This document shows, piece by piece, positions 42,235 to 51,337 of a stretch of 64,000 bases of DNA (within the stretch, counting starts at the first letter, position 1; each line of letters begins with the position of its first letter). Under the pieces are notes generated by a model. The model made no database searches and had not been told where the DNA came from. It saw only the letters and a list, made by a program, of their open reading frames with translations. The DNA lies in assembly GCF_027853915.1 (NCBI RefSeq), contig NZ_JAQGLA010000021.1, positions 27,298-91,297 on the forward strand, in the 5' to 3' direction. This DNA comes from Saccharopolyspora oryzae (GTDB lineage Bacteria; Actinomycetota; Actinomycetes; Mycobacteriales; Pseudonocardiaceae). A program made the translations under genes and the position numbers.

Positions 42235-43454
42235 CGCCCCGGCGTCCAGGTGACCGGCAGTTCGTGGACGCCGTAGATGTTCATGTCGGTCCTGAGCTTC
42301 ACCTCCTCGGCGGGGATGGCGAGTTCGAGGGTCGGGAAACGGCGCAGCAGCGCGTCGAAACCGGCGCGCATCTCGATGCGGGCCAGCTGCTGGCCGAGGC
42401 ATTGGTGGATGCCGTGGCCGAAGGACAGGTGTCCGCGCGCCTTGCGGTGGACGTCCAGGGTGTCGGGGTCGTCGAAGCGGTGGGGGTCGCGGTTGGCGGC
42501 CAGCAGCGAGACGACGACGGTCGCCCCTTCGCGGATCGTCTCGCCGCCGAGCTCGATGTCCTCCGTGGCATAGCGGTAGAAGATGTCCGCGACGGACAGG
42601 TAACGCATGAGCTCCTCGACGGCACCGGGCATCAGGTCCGGGTCGGCGCGCAGTTCGGCCAGCTGCTCGGGGTGTTCCAGGAGCGCGAAGGCGCCCAGCG
42701 ACAGCATGTTGGCGGTCGTCTCATGGCCCGCGAGCAGCAGCAGGAAGGCGATGCCGGTCAGCTCGTCGACGGTGAGGTCGTCCTGGCGGGCCAGGTCGGA
42801 CAGGATGTCCTCGCCGGGGGCCGCGCGCTTGCTCGTGACCAGTTCGGCGAGGTAGGCGTTCAGCGCACCGTAGGCGGCCATCTTCTCGTCGATCGGCTGG
42901 TCCTTGACCATGAACTTGGCGGAGTTGGCCTGGAAGTCCGCCCGGTCCGCGTAGGGGACGCCGAGCAGTTCGCAGATCACCAGCGAGGGAACCGGCAGCG
43001 CGAACGCCTCGACCAGGTCGACCGGCGGGGTGCGGCGCGCCAGTTCGTCCAGCTGCCGCTCGGCGATGTCGGTGATGTGCTCCTCGAGCACCTTCATCCG
43101 CTTGACGGTGAAGGCGCCGGTGAGCTTGCGCCGCAGCCGGGTGTGGTCCGGCGGGTCCATGGCGATGAACACGCCCGGCAGTTGCGGGGACGGTTCGGTG
43201 CTGGTGGGCATGCCGGGGATCTCGTACGGCACGTGGAGGACGCCGATGTCCTGCCGCGAGCTGAACCGGGTGTCGGCCATGAGCCGGCGGACCGCGTCGT
43301 AGCCGGTGACGAGCCAGCCCTCGTGGCCGTCGGGGAAGATCATGGGGCTGACCGGGCGGTGCTCGCGCAGCCGGCTGATCTCGCGGGGCGGGTCGAAGGG
43401 GCCCGCATCGCGCGTCATGGGCAGTCCGTGCGGGGTGGAAACCGTTTCGCTCAC
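42231..43454 (-). CDS. Cytochrome P450
   Basis: 407 residues from GTG at 43454, with AGAGGA 6 bp upstream. Heme loop FGHGIHQCLGQ with Cys352, I-helix LLAGHETTAN and K-helix VEELMRY. Overall it resembles the CYP105/CYP107-like soluble enzymes of secondary metabolism and xenobiotic oxidation. It is divergent from a large SARP regulator, and the 117 bp between them hold three heptamers at 11-bp spacing, so it is a likely SARP target. No ferredoxin gene adjoins it. Confidence 0.93.
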   Translation of the reverse strand: MSETVSTPHGLPMTRDAGPFDPPREISRLREHRPVSPMIFPDGHEGWLVTGYDAVRRLMADTRFSSRQDIGVLHVPYEIPGMPTSTEPSPQLPGVFIAMDPPDHTRLRRKLTGAFTVKRMKVLEEHITDIAERQLDELARRTPPVDLVEAFALPVPSLVICELLGVPYADRADFQANSAKFMVKDQPIDEKMAAYGALNAYLAELVTSKRAAPGEDILSDLARQDDLTVDELTGIAFLLLLAGHETTANMLSLGAFALLEHPEQLAELRADPDLMPGAVEELMRYLSVADIFYRYATEDIELGGETIREGATVVVSLLAANRDPHRFDDPDTLDVHRKARGHLSFGHGIHQCLGQQLARIEMRAGFDALLRRFPTLELAIPAEEVKLRTDMNIYGVHELPVTWTPGR

Positions 43455-43501
43455 CGGTTTTCCTCTCTCGTCCGTGGTTGCGACCACGTTCGCCGACGGA
43501 C

Positions 43502-43530
43502 CTGACACGCGGCTGACACGGCTCTGACGT
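43502..43530. promoter_or_regulatory. Three heptameric direct repeats with 11-bp period, probable SARP binding site
   Basis: CTGACAC at 43502-43508, CTGACAC at 43513-43519 and CTGACGT at 43524-43530, each separated by 4 nt. SARP proteins bind direct heptamers on one helix face with exactly this 11-bp period. The site lies between the P450 (start 43454) and the SARP gene (start 43572). Confidence 0.7.
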
Positions 43531-43571
43531 TCCGGCCTTCTGCGGAACGGCGCCGTGGCAGGATCGACCGG

Positions 43572-46500
43572 GTGCAGATCGGGATGCTCGGTCCATTCGA
43601 GGTTCGCGCTGATGACGGCGTCCTGGCCGACGTCTCGGGCGACCGGTTGCGCGGCCTGCTGATCGCCCTCGCGCTCGAACCGGGTCGGGTGGTCCCGAAA
43701 GCGGCGCTCGTCGACTGGATCTGGGGCGAGCACCCGCCCGCCGATGCGGCGAATGCCTTGCAGCGGTTGGTTTCCCGGCTGCGGAAGGCGCTACCGGGCG
43801 GAGCCGTCGAAGGCCGTCCGAACGGCTACCTGTTGGCCGTGGAACCAGACTCCGTCGACGCCGTGCGGTTCGAACGCCTCGCAGATCAGGCGCGCGACGA
43901 TCCGCAGCGGTTGCACGAGGCGCTCGCGTTGTGGCGCGGTGCGGCCATGCAGGACGTCGTTCTGCCGGACAGCGCGGCGTTCAACGCGGCGGTCAACCGG
44001 CTCGAAGGGCTGCGCCTGAATGCCGTGGAGGACCGGTTCGACGCGGAGATCAGCCTCGGCCGCAGCGCGGGGGTGATCGCGGAACTGACCGATTCGGCAG
44101 CAGCGCACCCGACGCGAGAACGTCTTGCCGCTGCGCTGATGCGCGCTCTCGTCGCGACCGGCCGCGATTCCGAGGCGCTGCTCGTCTACGAGCGCACGAG
44201 GGAGGCTCTGGCCGACGCACTGGGCGTCGACCCCTCGCCCGAGCTGTCCGCGCTGCACGTCGCGCTGCTGCGGGGCGAATTGGGGCGGCGGGACGAGAAC
44301 CGGAAGACCAACCTGCGCGCCGAGCTGACCAGCTACGTCGGCAAGGAAGCCGATGTCGAGGCGGTCCGCGAACTCGTCGCCGAACATCGGCTCACCACCT
44401 TGATCGGGCCGGGTGGCTCGGGGAAGACAAGGCTGGCCGCGGAATCCGCGCGCGCGATGCTCGACGACCTGCCGGACGGGGCCTGGCTGGTCGAACTCGC
44501 CGCCCTCGACACGGACGCTGACGTGGCGCAAGCGGCGCTGGCCGCGCTCGGACTGCGGGACGCCCTGCTCAGCGGGGCACCGGACGCCGGACCGGCGGAC
44601 CGGCTCGTCGCAGCGATCCGCGACCGCGAAGCGCTGCTGGTCCTGGACAACTGCGAGCACCTGATCGAGTCGGCGGCGGTGTTCGCGCATCGCGTGCTCG
44701 GCGAGTGCCGGCGGCTGCGCGTCCTGGCGACGAGCCGGGAACCGCTCGGCATCACCGGTGAGGCGCTGTGGCCGGTCGCGCCACTGGCCTTGCCCGGACC
44801 GGACGCGGGACCGGACGAGATCGAGTCCGCACCGGCTGTCCAGCTGCTGCGGGACCGTGCTGGCGCGGTGCGCAGCGATCTCGCGGTCGACGTCCCCGCG
44901 CTGTCGACGATGGCGCGCGTCTGCCGGGCGCTGGACGGGATACCGCTGGCGATCGAACTGGCCGCGGCCAGGCTGCGCACCATGTCCCTCGATCAGCTCG
45001 CCAACCGGCTCGACGACCGGTTCCGCCTGCTGACCAGCGGAAGCCGCACCGCGTTGCCGCGGCACAGGACGCTGCGCGCGGTGGTCGACTGGAGCTGGGA
45101 ACTGCTCACCGACGCCGAACGCACGGTCCTGCGCAGGCTCTCGGTGTTCTCCGGCGGGGCGGGTCTGGAGGCGGCCGAGCGGGTTTGCGCCGGTGATGCG
45201 GTCGAGCCGGATCAGGTGCTGGAGCTGCTGACGGCGCTGGCCGAGAAGTCGTTGCTGATCGCCGAAGGGGACGGCGAGCCGCGATACCGGATGATCGGCA
45301 CGATCCAGGAGTACGCCGGAAACCGGCTCGCGGAAGCGGGGGAATCGCGCCTCGCCCGCCGCACGCATCTCGCGTACTTCACCGAACTCGCCGAAACCGC
45401 GGAACCGCACCTCCGCCGCGCGGAGCAACTCGAATGGCTCGCCACGCTCGAGGCCGAGCACGACAACATCGGTTCCGCAATGCGCGGCGCCCTCGCGGCA
45501 GGAGAGGCCCCCGAAGCGATGCGGCTCGCAGCGGGCGCCGGCTGGTACTGGTGGCTCGCCGGTCACAAGTCCGAAGGAATCGAGCTGATCACCGCGGCCG
45601 CCAGCGCTCCAGGCGAAGTGGCCGACGAGATCCGGGCCACGGTGTGCGCGCTCGCAGTGCAGTTCGTGAACTCCGGCCCGAGCGACGAACGCCAAGCGGA
45701 GGACTGGATCCACCAGGCGTACCGGCTCAGCGATCGGGGCCGGTCCCGCTACCACCCGCTGCTGGGCTTCGTCGCCCCGCTGGAACGCATGCTGCGCGCC
45801 CCGGACGTCCGCGCGTTCGAACCGCTGCTGGACGACGAAGACCCCTGGGCACGCGCCCTGGCCCGATTCCACCTCGGCAAGATGCGGATCGCGCTCGGCG
45901 AGCCCGGCCAGGAAGCGGACGAGCACCTCGAAACGGCGCTCACCGAGTTCCGCGCGATCGGCGAACGCTTCGGCATCTCCCTGGCCCTGAGCGAACTGGC
46001 CGACCGGATCGCGACCCGCGGCGACTTCGCCACCGCCTGCGACCACTACGACCAAGCAATCGCGGTGATCGCTGAAATCGGTGCCACCGACGACATCATC
46101 CGAATGCGCGCCCGACAAGCCCAACTGCACTGGCTCCTGGGCGACGAGAACGCCAGCGAAGCCGCCATGTCCGAAGCACAGCGCTGCGCGAACCGGGTCA
46201 CCTGGCCGGACGCCCTGGCAGAACTAGCCCTGGCAAAGGCAGAACTGGCCCGCTGGCAAGGAAAAGCGGAGGAATCCCACCACCAACTCGACGTCGCGAC
46301 AACCGTGCTGGGCGACGAAGCGGAACGCCCGATCATCCGCGCGATGACGAACCACCTCCGCGCCTACCTCACCAACGACCTCGCCGAAGCCCGCGAACAC
46401 CACACGGCGGCCTACCGAGCAGCATCCGAAGCGGCCTACGCCCCCACGATCGCCCAAATCCTCATCGGCCTGGCAGATCTGGCTCTCCGAACCCAGAACC

Positions 46501-46691
46501 ACGAACAAGCAACCCGCCTCCTCTCGGCGAGCGCGACGGTCCGCGGCCTGGTCGACCACTCCCAACCAGACGTCCCCCGAATCAACCAAGCAGCGCAAAA
46601 AGCCCTCGGCGAAACGAGTTTCACCAAAGCAACCCGAGAAGGCGCCCAAGCGAACTGGCAAGACCTCGCCGAGAACACCCTCGCTCTCTGA
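43572..46691 (+). CDS. Large SARP/AfsR-type transcriptional regulator
   Basis: 1039 residues from GTG at 43572. Residues 1-90 are an OmpR-like winged helix, 95-240 the bacterial transcriptional activator domain (BTAD), 260-520 an NB-ARC-like ATPase (Walker A GPGGSGKT at 279-286, Walker B ALLVLDNCEH near 352-361) and the rest helical TPR-like repeats. SARP proteins activate secondary-metabolite or oxidase genes. The divergent P450 is the nearest target. No Shine-Dalgarno is seen; CAGGAT at 43559-43564 suits a leaderless mRNA. Confidence 0.92.
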   Translation: MQIGMLGPFEVRADDGVLADVSGDRLRGLLIALALEPGRVVPKAALVDWIWGEHPPADAANALQRLVSRLRKALPGGAVEGRPNGYLLAVEPDSVDAVRFERLADQARDDPQRLHEALALWRGAAMQDVVLPDSAAFNAAVNRLEGLRLNAVEDRFDAEISLGRSAGVIAELTDSAAAHPTRERLAAALMRALVATGRDSEALLVYERTREALADALGVDPSPELSALHVALLRGELGRRDENRKTNLRAELTSYVGKEADVEAVRELVAEHRLTTLIGPGGSGKTRLAAESARAMLDDLPDGAWLVELAALDTDADVAQAALAALGLRDALLSGAPDAGPADRLVAAIRDREALLVLDNCEHLIESAAVFAHRVLGECRRLRVLATSREPLGITGEALWPVAPLALPGPDAGPDEIESAPAVQLLRDRAGAVRSDLAVDVPALSTMARVCRALDGIPLAIELAAARLRTMSLDQLANRLDDRFRLLTSGSRTALPRHRTLRAVVDWSWELLTDAERTVLRRLSVFSGGAGLEAAERVCAGDAVEPDQVLELLTALAEKSLLIAEGDGEPRYRMIGTIQEYAGNRLAEAGESRLARRTHLAYFTELAETAEPHLRRAEQLEWLATLEAEHDNIGSAMRGALAAGEAPEAMRLAAGAGWYWWLAGHKSEGIELITAAASAPGEVADEIRATVCALAVQFVNSGPSDERQAEDWIHQAYRLSDRGRSRYHPLLGFVAPLERMLRAPDVRAFEPLLDDEDPWARALARFHLGKMRIALGEPGQEADEHLETALTEFRAIGERFGISLALSELADRIATRGDFATACDHYDQAIAVIAEIGATDDIIRMRARQAQLHWLLGDENASEAAMSEAQRCANRVTWPDALAELALAKAELARWQGKAEESHHQLDVATTVLGDEAERPIIRAMTNHLRAYLTNDLAEAREHHTAAYRAASEAAYAPTIAQILIGLADLALRTQNHEQATRLLSASATVRGLVDHSQPDVPRINQAAQKALGETSFTKATREGAQANWQDLAENTLAL

Positions 46692-46808
46692 GGCCCCCGA
46701 AGAACCGCGCCAAACGGAAATTCCCGGTGAGTGCTCGGTTTTCGCGAACGCCGCGGGTGGCGGGCCGTTACGATCTTGTTCACCGTCGCGCGCTCGGCTG
46801 GGGGACAG

Positions 46809-48050
46809 ATGGACGACAGCGCTGTGTCCGCGGACCAGGTCGTCCGGGACTGGCTGGACACCGACTACGGACGATCGCTGCGGGACGGTCTGCCGCCGAT
46901 GCGGGGTTTCTCCCGGAAACGGGTGGTCGAACGGATTGCCGCAGCGTATTGCCGGGATGCCGCCCACGCCGGGCACTGGTGGAGCTTGGCCAAGAACCAG
47001 CTGTTCGGCGTGGTGCTGATGTTCTGCGTGGCGTCGGTGCTGGCGTGGCGGGTCAACGAGATGGTGGGGCACTCGTCGCCGACCGTCGTGCTGACCACGG
47101 CCTCGATCTTCGCCGGTTTCATCCTCGCCTGCGGCGCCACGCTGCTGGCCACGGCGCGCCGCTGGGGCGTGGACACCCGAACGTTCTACCTGGAGGGCAA
47201 GTTCGCGCTGGCCTGGGTGCCGAGGCGGGCGGCCACCGTGTTCCTCGCCCTCGCCTGCGCCGGCTGGCCGGTTTACGCAGCCGTGTACCACCAACCCTAT
47301 TTCTGGCTGCCGTACTCGCCCCTCGAGGACCTGGCAGCGCTGGCGGCTTCCTTCCTGGTGACCGGCCCCATGTGGCTGCAGCGGATCAATGCGAGCACTC
47401 GCGAACAACGCCGCGTGCTGGGCCGCCCGCAGCCGCTCGATCTCACCGCGTGCCAGCTGGCAACCGTGGCCGTGCTGGTGCGGAAGTGCGCGAGCGGACC
47501 GGTCAACCGCCGCCTGCTGCGAAGGGCGAGCGCCGGTCTGGAGCGGGCCGCGCGCACCGCGGAAACCTTCTCCGTGCACCAGGTTCCCCTGCTGGACAGG
47601 GCCTCTCGACGGGAGGCCCGACGCGAGGGCATGCGCCTAGCAGCGACGATCCGCGCGCAGAAGGCACCGATGGCCAGAGGCACCAGCAGCGAGCTCGACC
47701 AGGTCGGCCGAGCCCTGTCCGCCTGGCTCGGCACCTGGGCGAAGGGCGACATCGACGCGCTGCTCCAGAACTCCCCGGAGGTGACCCCGGCAGACCGCCT
47801 GCGCCCCCTGCTCCGCCACCTGTTCTGGGCGCTGGTGCTCGCCGCACTGGGCTTCCTGGTCCGAATCCCCGCCCTCCACGTCTCCGACGAGGTAGCGGGA
47901 AACGCTCAGCTCATCCTGTGGGGCTCAGCGGCGATAACCCTGCTGAGCGGAGTGGTACCACCCCCACCCCCGGTAACGGCAGCCCTGGACAAGGTCCTGG
48001 CCCCGATCCAAAAACCCCAACCCCCGGACCAGCAGAACAACCGGTCGTGA
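46809..48050 (+). CDS. Polytopic membrane protein, unknown function
   Basis: 413 residues from ATG at 46809 (GGGGGA just upstream; a GTG at 46731 in the same frame is possible). Four hydrophobic segments in the first half (near residues 60-80, 90-115, 135-155, 168-188), then a basic helical domain rich in Arg (RRLLRRASAGLERAARTAETF, RREARREGMRLAATIRAQK), and two more segments near 345-362 and 372-392. The tail is proline-rich. Not recognised as a named family. Its stop is 6 bp from the end of the convergent SseB-like gene. Confidence 0.7.
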   Translation: MDDSAVSADQVVRDWLDTDYGRSLRDGLPPMRGFSRKRVVERIAAAYCRDAAHAGHWWSLAKNQLFGVVLMFCVASVLAWRVNEMVGHSSPTVVLTTASIFAGFILACGATLLATARRWGVDTRTFYLEGKFALAWVPRRAATVFLALACAGWPVYAAVYHQPYFWLPYSPLEDLAALAASFLVTGPMWLQRINASTREQRRVLGRPQPLDLTACQLATVAVLVRKCASGPVNRRLLRRASAGLERAARTAETFSVHQVPLLDRASRREARREGMRLAATIRAQKAPMARGTSSELDQVGRALSAWLGTWAKGDIDALLQNSPEVTPADRLRPLLRHLFWALVLAALGFLVRIPALHVSDEVAGNAQLILWGSAAITLLSGVVPPPPPVTAALDKVLAPIQKPQPPDQQNNRS

Positions 48051-48056
48051 GTTCCG

Positions 48057-49240
48057 TCAGTCGTCGTTGAACGGGATGTTGCGCCAGGGGCTGGACGGTT
48101 CGTTCAGCAGGATCCGCTGCGCTGCGACCACGGGGTGGTAGAACTCGCCGTACGCCTCCTCGTCGAACCGCAGCACCCGGCCGAGGATGTAGCCGGCCGA
48201 GAAGTCCGCCCACGTGCGGTGCGCTTTCCGGCTCAACTCGCCCGCTTCGAGGATCGCCTGCTCGGCCTCGGCGGAGGTCAGGTACCGGGCGCTCAGTCCG
48301 AACCGGGCGAAGTTGACCGCCCGGCCGTAGTCGTACGCCAGCGTCGACGTGATCCGGCCGTCCGGCGGCAACACGCCGTCGGCGCGGAAACGCGCTTCGT
48401 ACCGCAGGATTCGCCCGATCAGCTCCTGGATGGCGGGGATCCCGCAGGGGTCGTTGCCGTGCGCCAGGAACTGGTCGGCGCTGATCTTCCGCCACGCCTC
48501 CGCGTCGTCCTGCGTGCCTGGCCACCGCTGCGCCATCGCCTCGCGAACGCCGAGCAGGAATTCGATCTCCGCCGGGCTGTTCATGCCTCGCAGGAGGAAG
48601 GACAACTGCTCGAGGCAACCGTCCCGGTCGGTGACGCCCCACGCGTCGCGCAGCACCAGCACGTCTTCCGCGTAGTGGTCGTAGCTGTCGCCGATGTCGT
48701 TCCAGATCACCTTGTTGTGCGTGGCGAGGAGGGCGCCGCACGCCAGGCCGTGCGCGAGCGGACCGCGGAGCGGCCCGGTGTACTTGGTGCGCAGGATCGC
48801 GTCCGCGCCGGCCCGCGGGGTGCTTTCCTTCAGGGATTTCCAGTGCTTGCGCTGCTTGTGGACGTTCGGGAAGTGCGCTTCCGTCGGTGTCCCCGGATTG
48901 ACCACCACACCGCGCCACTCCGCCAGCATCGCGTCGACCTTCCACAACGGGAGTTCGACCGGGTGCGCACCACGTCCGGGCGCGCCGGGAGCAGCTCCCC
49001 TCTGGTGTACACGGGGAGGAGCTTCCGACCATCCGCCCTGCGGAGGTACTGCCAGTGCGGCAGCTGCAGCTTGCTGCTGTCGATCTGCGCCTTGGACGAA
49101 TAGCTGAAGATCTCGTTGCCGAGCAGAACCTGGAGATAACCGTCCCAGTCACCACGAACCTTCGCGGCGTACAGCGCACGTTCGACGTCGGTCGGTAACG
49201 GCGAACCCCCAGGCCCGGCCCCGCCAGCCCCAGCAATCAT
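48057..49240 (-). pseudogene. SseB-like two-domain protein interrupted by a frameshift
   Basis: From ATG near 49240 one frame encodes LPTDVERALYAAKVRGDWDGYL ... ADGRKLLPVYTRGELLPARPDVVRT, the SseB N-terminal domain. At 48961-48963 the frame is lost, and the next frame continues VELPLWKVDAMLAEWRGVVVNPGTP (the end of the SseB domain), then a DUF1266-like C-terminal region (WGVTDRDGCLEQLSFLLRGMNS ... AYDYGRAVNFARFG) to the stop at 48057. Adding one C to the three-C run would rejoin the parts as V-R-T-P-V-E-L. Either a recent one-base deletion or a base-calling error. Confidence 0.75.
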
Positions 49241-49735
49241 GTCCACCACAACGGCGAACATTATCAAGCCCACCGAAGCCAACCACCGCAAAGGACGACC
49301 GCAGCAGATCCATTCACCGGACAGGCGAACAAAGAATTTCCGCGCAAAACCTCACCCCGAAGTTCTTAAGCCCCCACCCCGGGACAACGTGCGGAAACGC
49401 CCCCAAGGCGACGAGTCATCGATCAAACGACCCCACCCGTTGACCAGGCCGGGAACGCTCCCCAGGCACCGATTCACCGAGAAGCCACCACCGCTCCGTG
49501 GGGGCCCGCGGGGGCTCGGCCCCCGCGACAGATACGCGAAACGTAAATGGCGAGTGCTCAACGAGCACTCGCCACCTATACGTGGAGGTTGGGGGGCTTA
49601 CTCGAACACAGAACCGCTGGTCGATGAGCAGGCCGGGAACGCTCCCCAACGCCAGGAGCCGACGGAAGCCGACCACCGCACTGTAGGGGGCTTGGGGGAG
49701 TCGCTCCCCCAAAATCATGACGGAGAGATAAAGCG
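49241..49735. other. Non-coding interval with two similar modules downstream of tRNA-Ala
   Basis: No gene is supported. Two modules about 185 bp apart share AGGCCGGGAACGCTCCCCA (49446-49464 and 49630-49648), a G-rich hairpin, a GCGAAACG block and then a terminator-like hairpin: GGCGAGTGCT/AGCACTCGCC at 49549-49573 in the first, the tRNA terminator at 49736-49761 in the second. After the first terminator the sequence TGGAGG ... CGAAC at 49583-49610 resembles a decayed tRNA 3' half. Confidence 0.5.
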
Positions 49736-49761
49736 AAACGCCCTGCGTAAGCAGGGCGTTT
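49736..49761 (-). terminator. Terminator of tRNA-Ala
   Basis: Perfect 11-bp stem AAACGCCCTGC (49736-49746), loop GTAA, then the complement (49751-49761). It lies 12 bp beyond the 3' end of the minus-strand tRNA and ends in a T-rich arm when read on that strand. Confidence 0.88.
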
Positions 49762-49773
49762 CCAATCTTGAAG

Positions 49774-49846
49774 TGGAGCTGACGGGATTCGAACCCGTGA
49801 CCCCTTGACTGCCAGTCAAGTGCGCTACCAGCTGCGCCACAGCCCC
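49774..49846 (-). tRNA. tRNA-Ala (anticodon GGC)
   Basis: 73 nt. The acceptor arm GGGGCTG pairs with CAGCTCC, the discriminator base is A, the D-arm is GCGC-AGCTGGTA-GCGC, the anticodon loop is CTGGCAG within TTGACTGGCAGTCAA, and the T-arm is ACGGGTTCGAATCCCGT. CCA is not encoded. A strong terminator follows, and the divergent neighbour is an acyl-CoA-ligase-like gene. Confidence 0.96.
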
Positions 49847-49996
49847 TTGTTCTTTTGTTCCGAGGTGTTCGGTTCGTTTTTCCGTCCCGCTCATCTCGTG
49901 TGCCATAACAGTACAACACCTCTCGGGGGGCGTTTTCAGGGGGGTACCCCTAGTTGGATCTACCCCTTCTGACCTGGGGCTGGTACACCGAGAGTC

Positions 49997-51337
49997 GTGG
50001 CAACGGCACAGGGCGTCAGGCCGCCGCTGGTGGCTCCTGAAGTCGAGGGGGCTGCGCCGGAGCGGCGGCGCGAGTTGCAGGAGCGGCGGTTGCGCCGGTT
50101 GGTGGACCGGTTGCTGGCCGCTGGTGGGGTTCAGGCCGGGCGGCTGCGGGATTGCGGGGTGGGGCGGGGCGCTGATGTTTCGCTCGACGACTTGCACCGG
50201 TTGCCGTTCTCGTCGCGGCAGGACTTCTGGGACCACTACCCGTTCGGTTTGCGTTCGGCGGCTGCTGAGGACGTCGTGTGCGTGCACGGGTCGTCGGGGA
50301 CGCAGGGGCGGCAGACGCTGGTCGCCTACACCGCGCACGACGTGGACGTGTGGACCCGGGTGATGGCTCGTGCGCTGGGTGGGGCTGGTGTGACTCGGCG
50401 CAGTTTCGTGCACTGCGCCTACGGGTACGGGATGTTCACCGGTGGGCTCGGGGTGCACCACGGGGCGACTCGGCTCGGGGCCACCGTGCTGCCGGTGTCG
50501 AGCGGGGCCACCGATCGGCAGCTGCGGTTGTTGCTGGACCTGCGGCCGGACGTGCTGTGCTGCACCCCTTCGTACGCCGTCTACCTCGGCGAGGCGTTCG
50601 CTTCGACCGGGATCACCGCCGAGCAGCTGTCGTTGCGGGTCGGGGTGTTCGGGGCGGAGCCCTGGACCGAGGAGATGCGGCAGGGCGTGGAGCGGTTGCT
50701 GGGGTTGCGGGCGCTCAACATCTACGGGCTCACCGAGATCATCGGGCCCGGTGTGGCGTGCGAGTCGCTGGATTCCGGCGGGTTGTTGAACATCGCCGAG
50801 GACCACTTCTTCCCCGAGGTCGTGGGTCCGGACGGGCAGCCGCTGGCCGACGGGCAGCCCGGTGAGCTGGTGTTCACCACGCTCACCAAGACCGGCACTC
50901 CCCTGCTGCGCTACCGCACCGGCGACGTCGCCGCGCTGCACGGGCCGGCCTCCGGGTCGGCGCGGACGCTGCGGCGGATGAGCCGGGTGCTGGGGCGCAC
51001 CGACGACATGCTGATCATCCGCGGGGTCAACGTGTTCCCGTCGGAGGTCGAGGCCGTGCTGCTGGCCGATCCGCGGGTCTCGCCGCACTACTTGATCGTC
51101 GAGGACCGGCGCGACCGGTCGCGGCCCGAGCTGCGGATCGCCGTCGAACCCCGGGATCCGCACGGCGACGTGGAAGGGCTGGAGCGCGATCTCACGGTTG
51201 CGCTGCACGCCCGGCTGGGGCTCGGCTGCATCGTGCGGGTGCTGCCGCCCGATCACATCCCGCGCTCCGAGACCGGCAAGGCGAGGCGGCTGGTGCGCTG
51301 GGACTACGGCGTCGCACCGATCCCCGGGCTGGAGTGA
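49997..51337 (+). CDS. Phenylacetate-CoA ligase-like AMP-forming enzyme
   Basis: 446 residues from GTG at 49997. AMP-binding P-loop VHGSSGTQGRQTLVAYT near residues 95-111, later NIYGLTEIIGPGVACE, YRTGDV and the C-terminal LGRTDDMLIIRGVNVFPSEVEAVLL. This is the PaaK class, which makes aryl-CoA thioesters from phenylacetate-type acids and ATP. No paa catabolic genes adjoin it, so the acid could be another. It ends directly against the convergent NDH-2 gene, with no gap. Confidence 0.9.
   Translation: MATAQGVRPPLVAPEVEGAAPERRRELQERRLRRLVDRLLAAGGVQAGRLRDCGVGRGADVSLDDLHRLPFSSRQDFWDHYPFGLRSAAAEDVVCVHGSSGTQGRQTLVAYTAHDVDVWTRVMARALGGAGVTRRSFVHCAYGYGMFTGGLGVHHGATRLGATVLPVSSGATDRQLRLLLDLRPDVLCCTPSYAVYLGEAFASTGITAEQLSLRVGVFGAEPWTEEMRQGVERLLGLRALNIYGLTEIIGPGVACESLDSGGLLNIAEDHFFPEVVGPDGQPLADGQPGELVFTTLTKTGTPLLRYRTGDVAALHGPASGSARTLRRMSRVLGRTDDMLIIRGVNVFPSEVEAVLLADPRVSPHYLIVEDRRDRSRPELRIAVEPRDPHGDVEGLERDLTVALHARLGLGCIVRVLPPDHIPRSETGKARRLVRWDYGVAPIPGLE

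Noticed and set aside
43791..46130. Long open frame antisense to the SARP regulator, and similar antisense frames across many genes (for example opposite sdhA and the molybdenum hydroxylase)
   Set aside because: GC-rich codon third positions suppress stops on the other strand. The translations are low-complexity Arg/Ala/Gly/Pro with no domains, while the sense frames have clear families.
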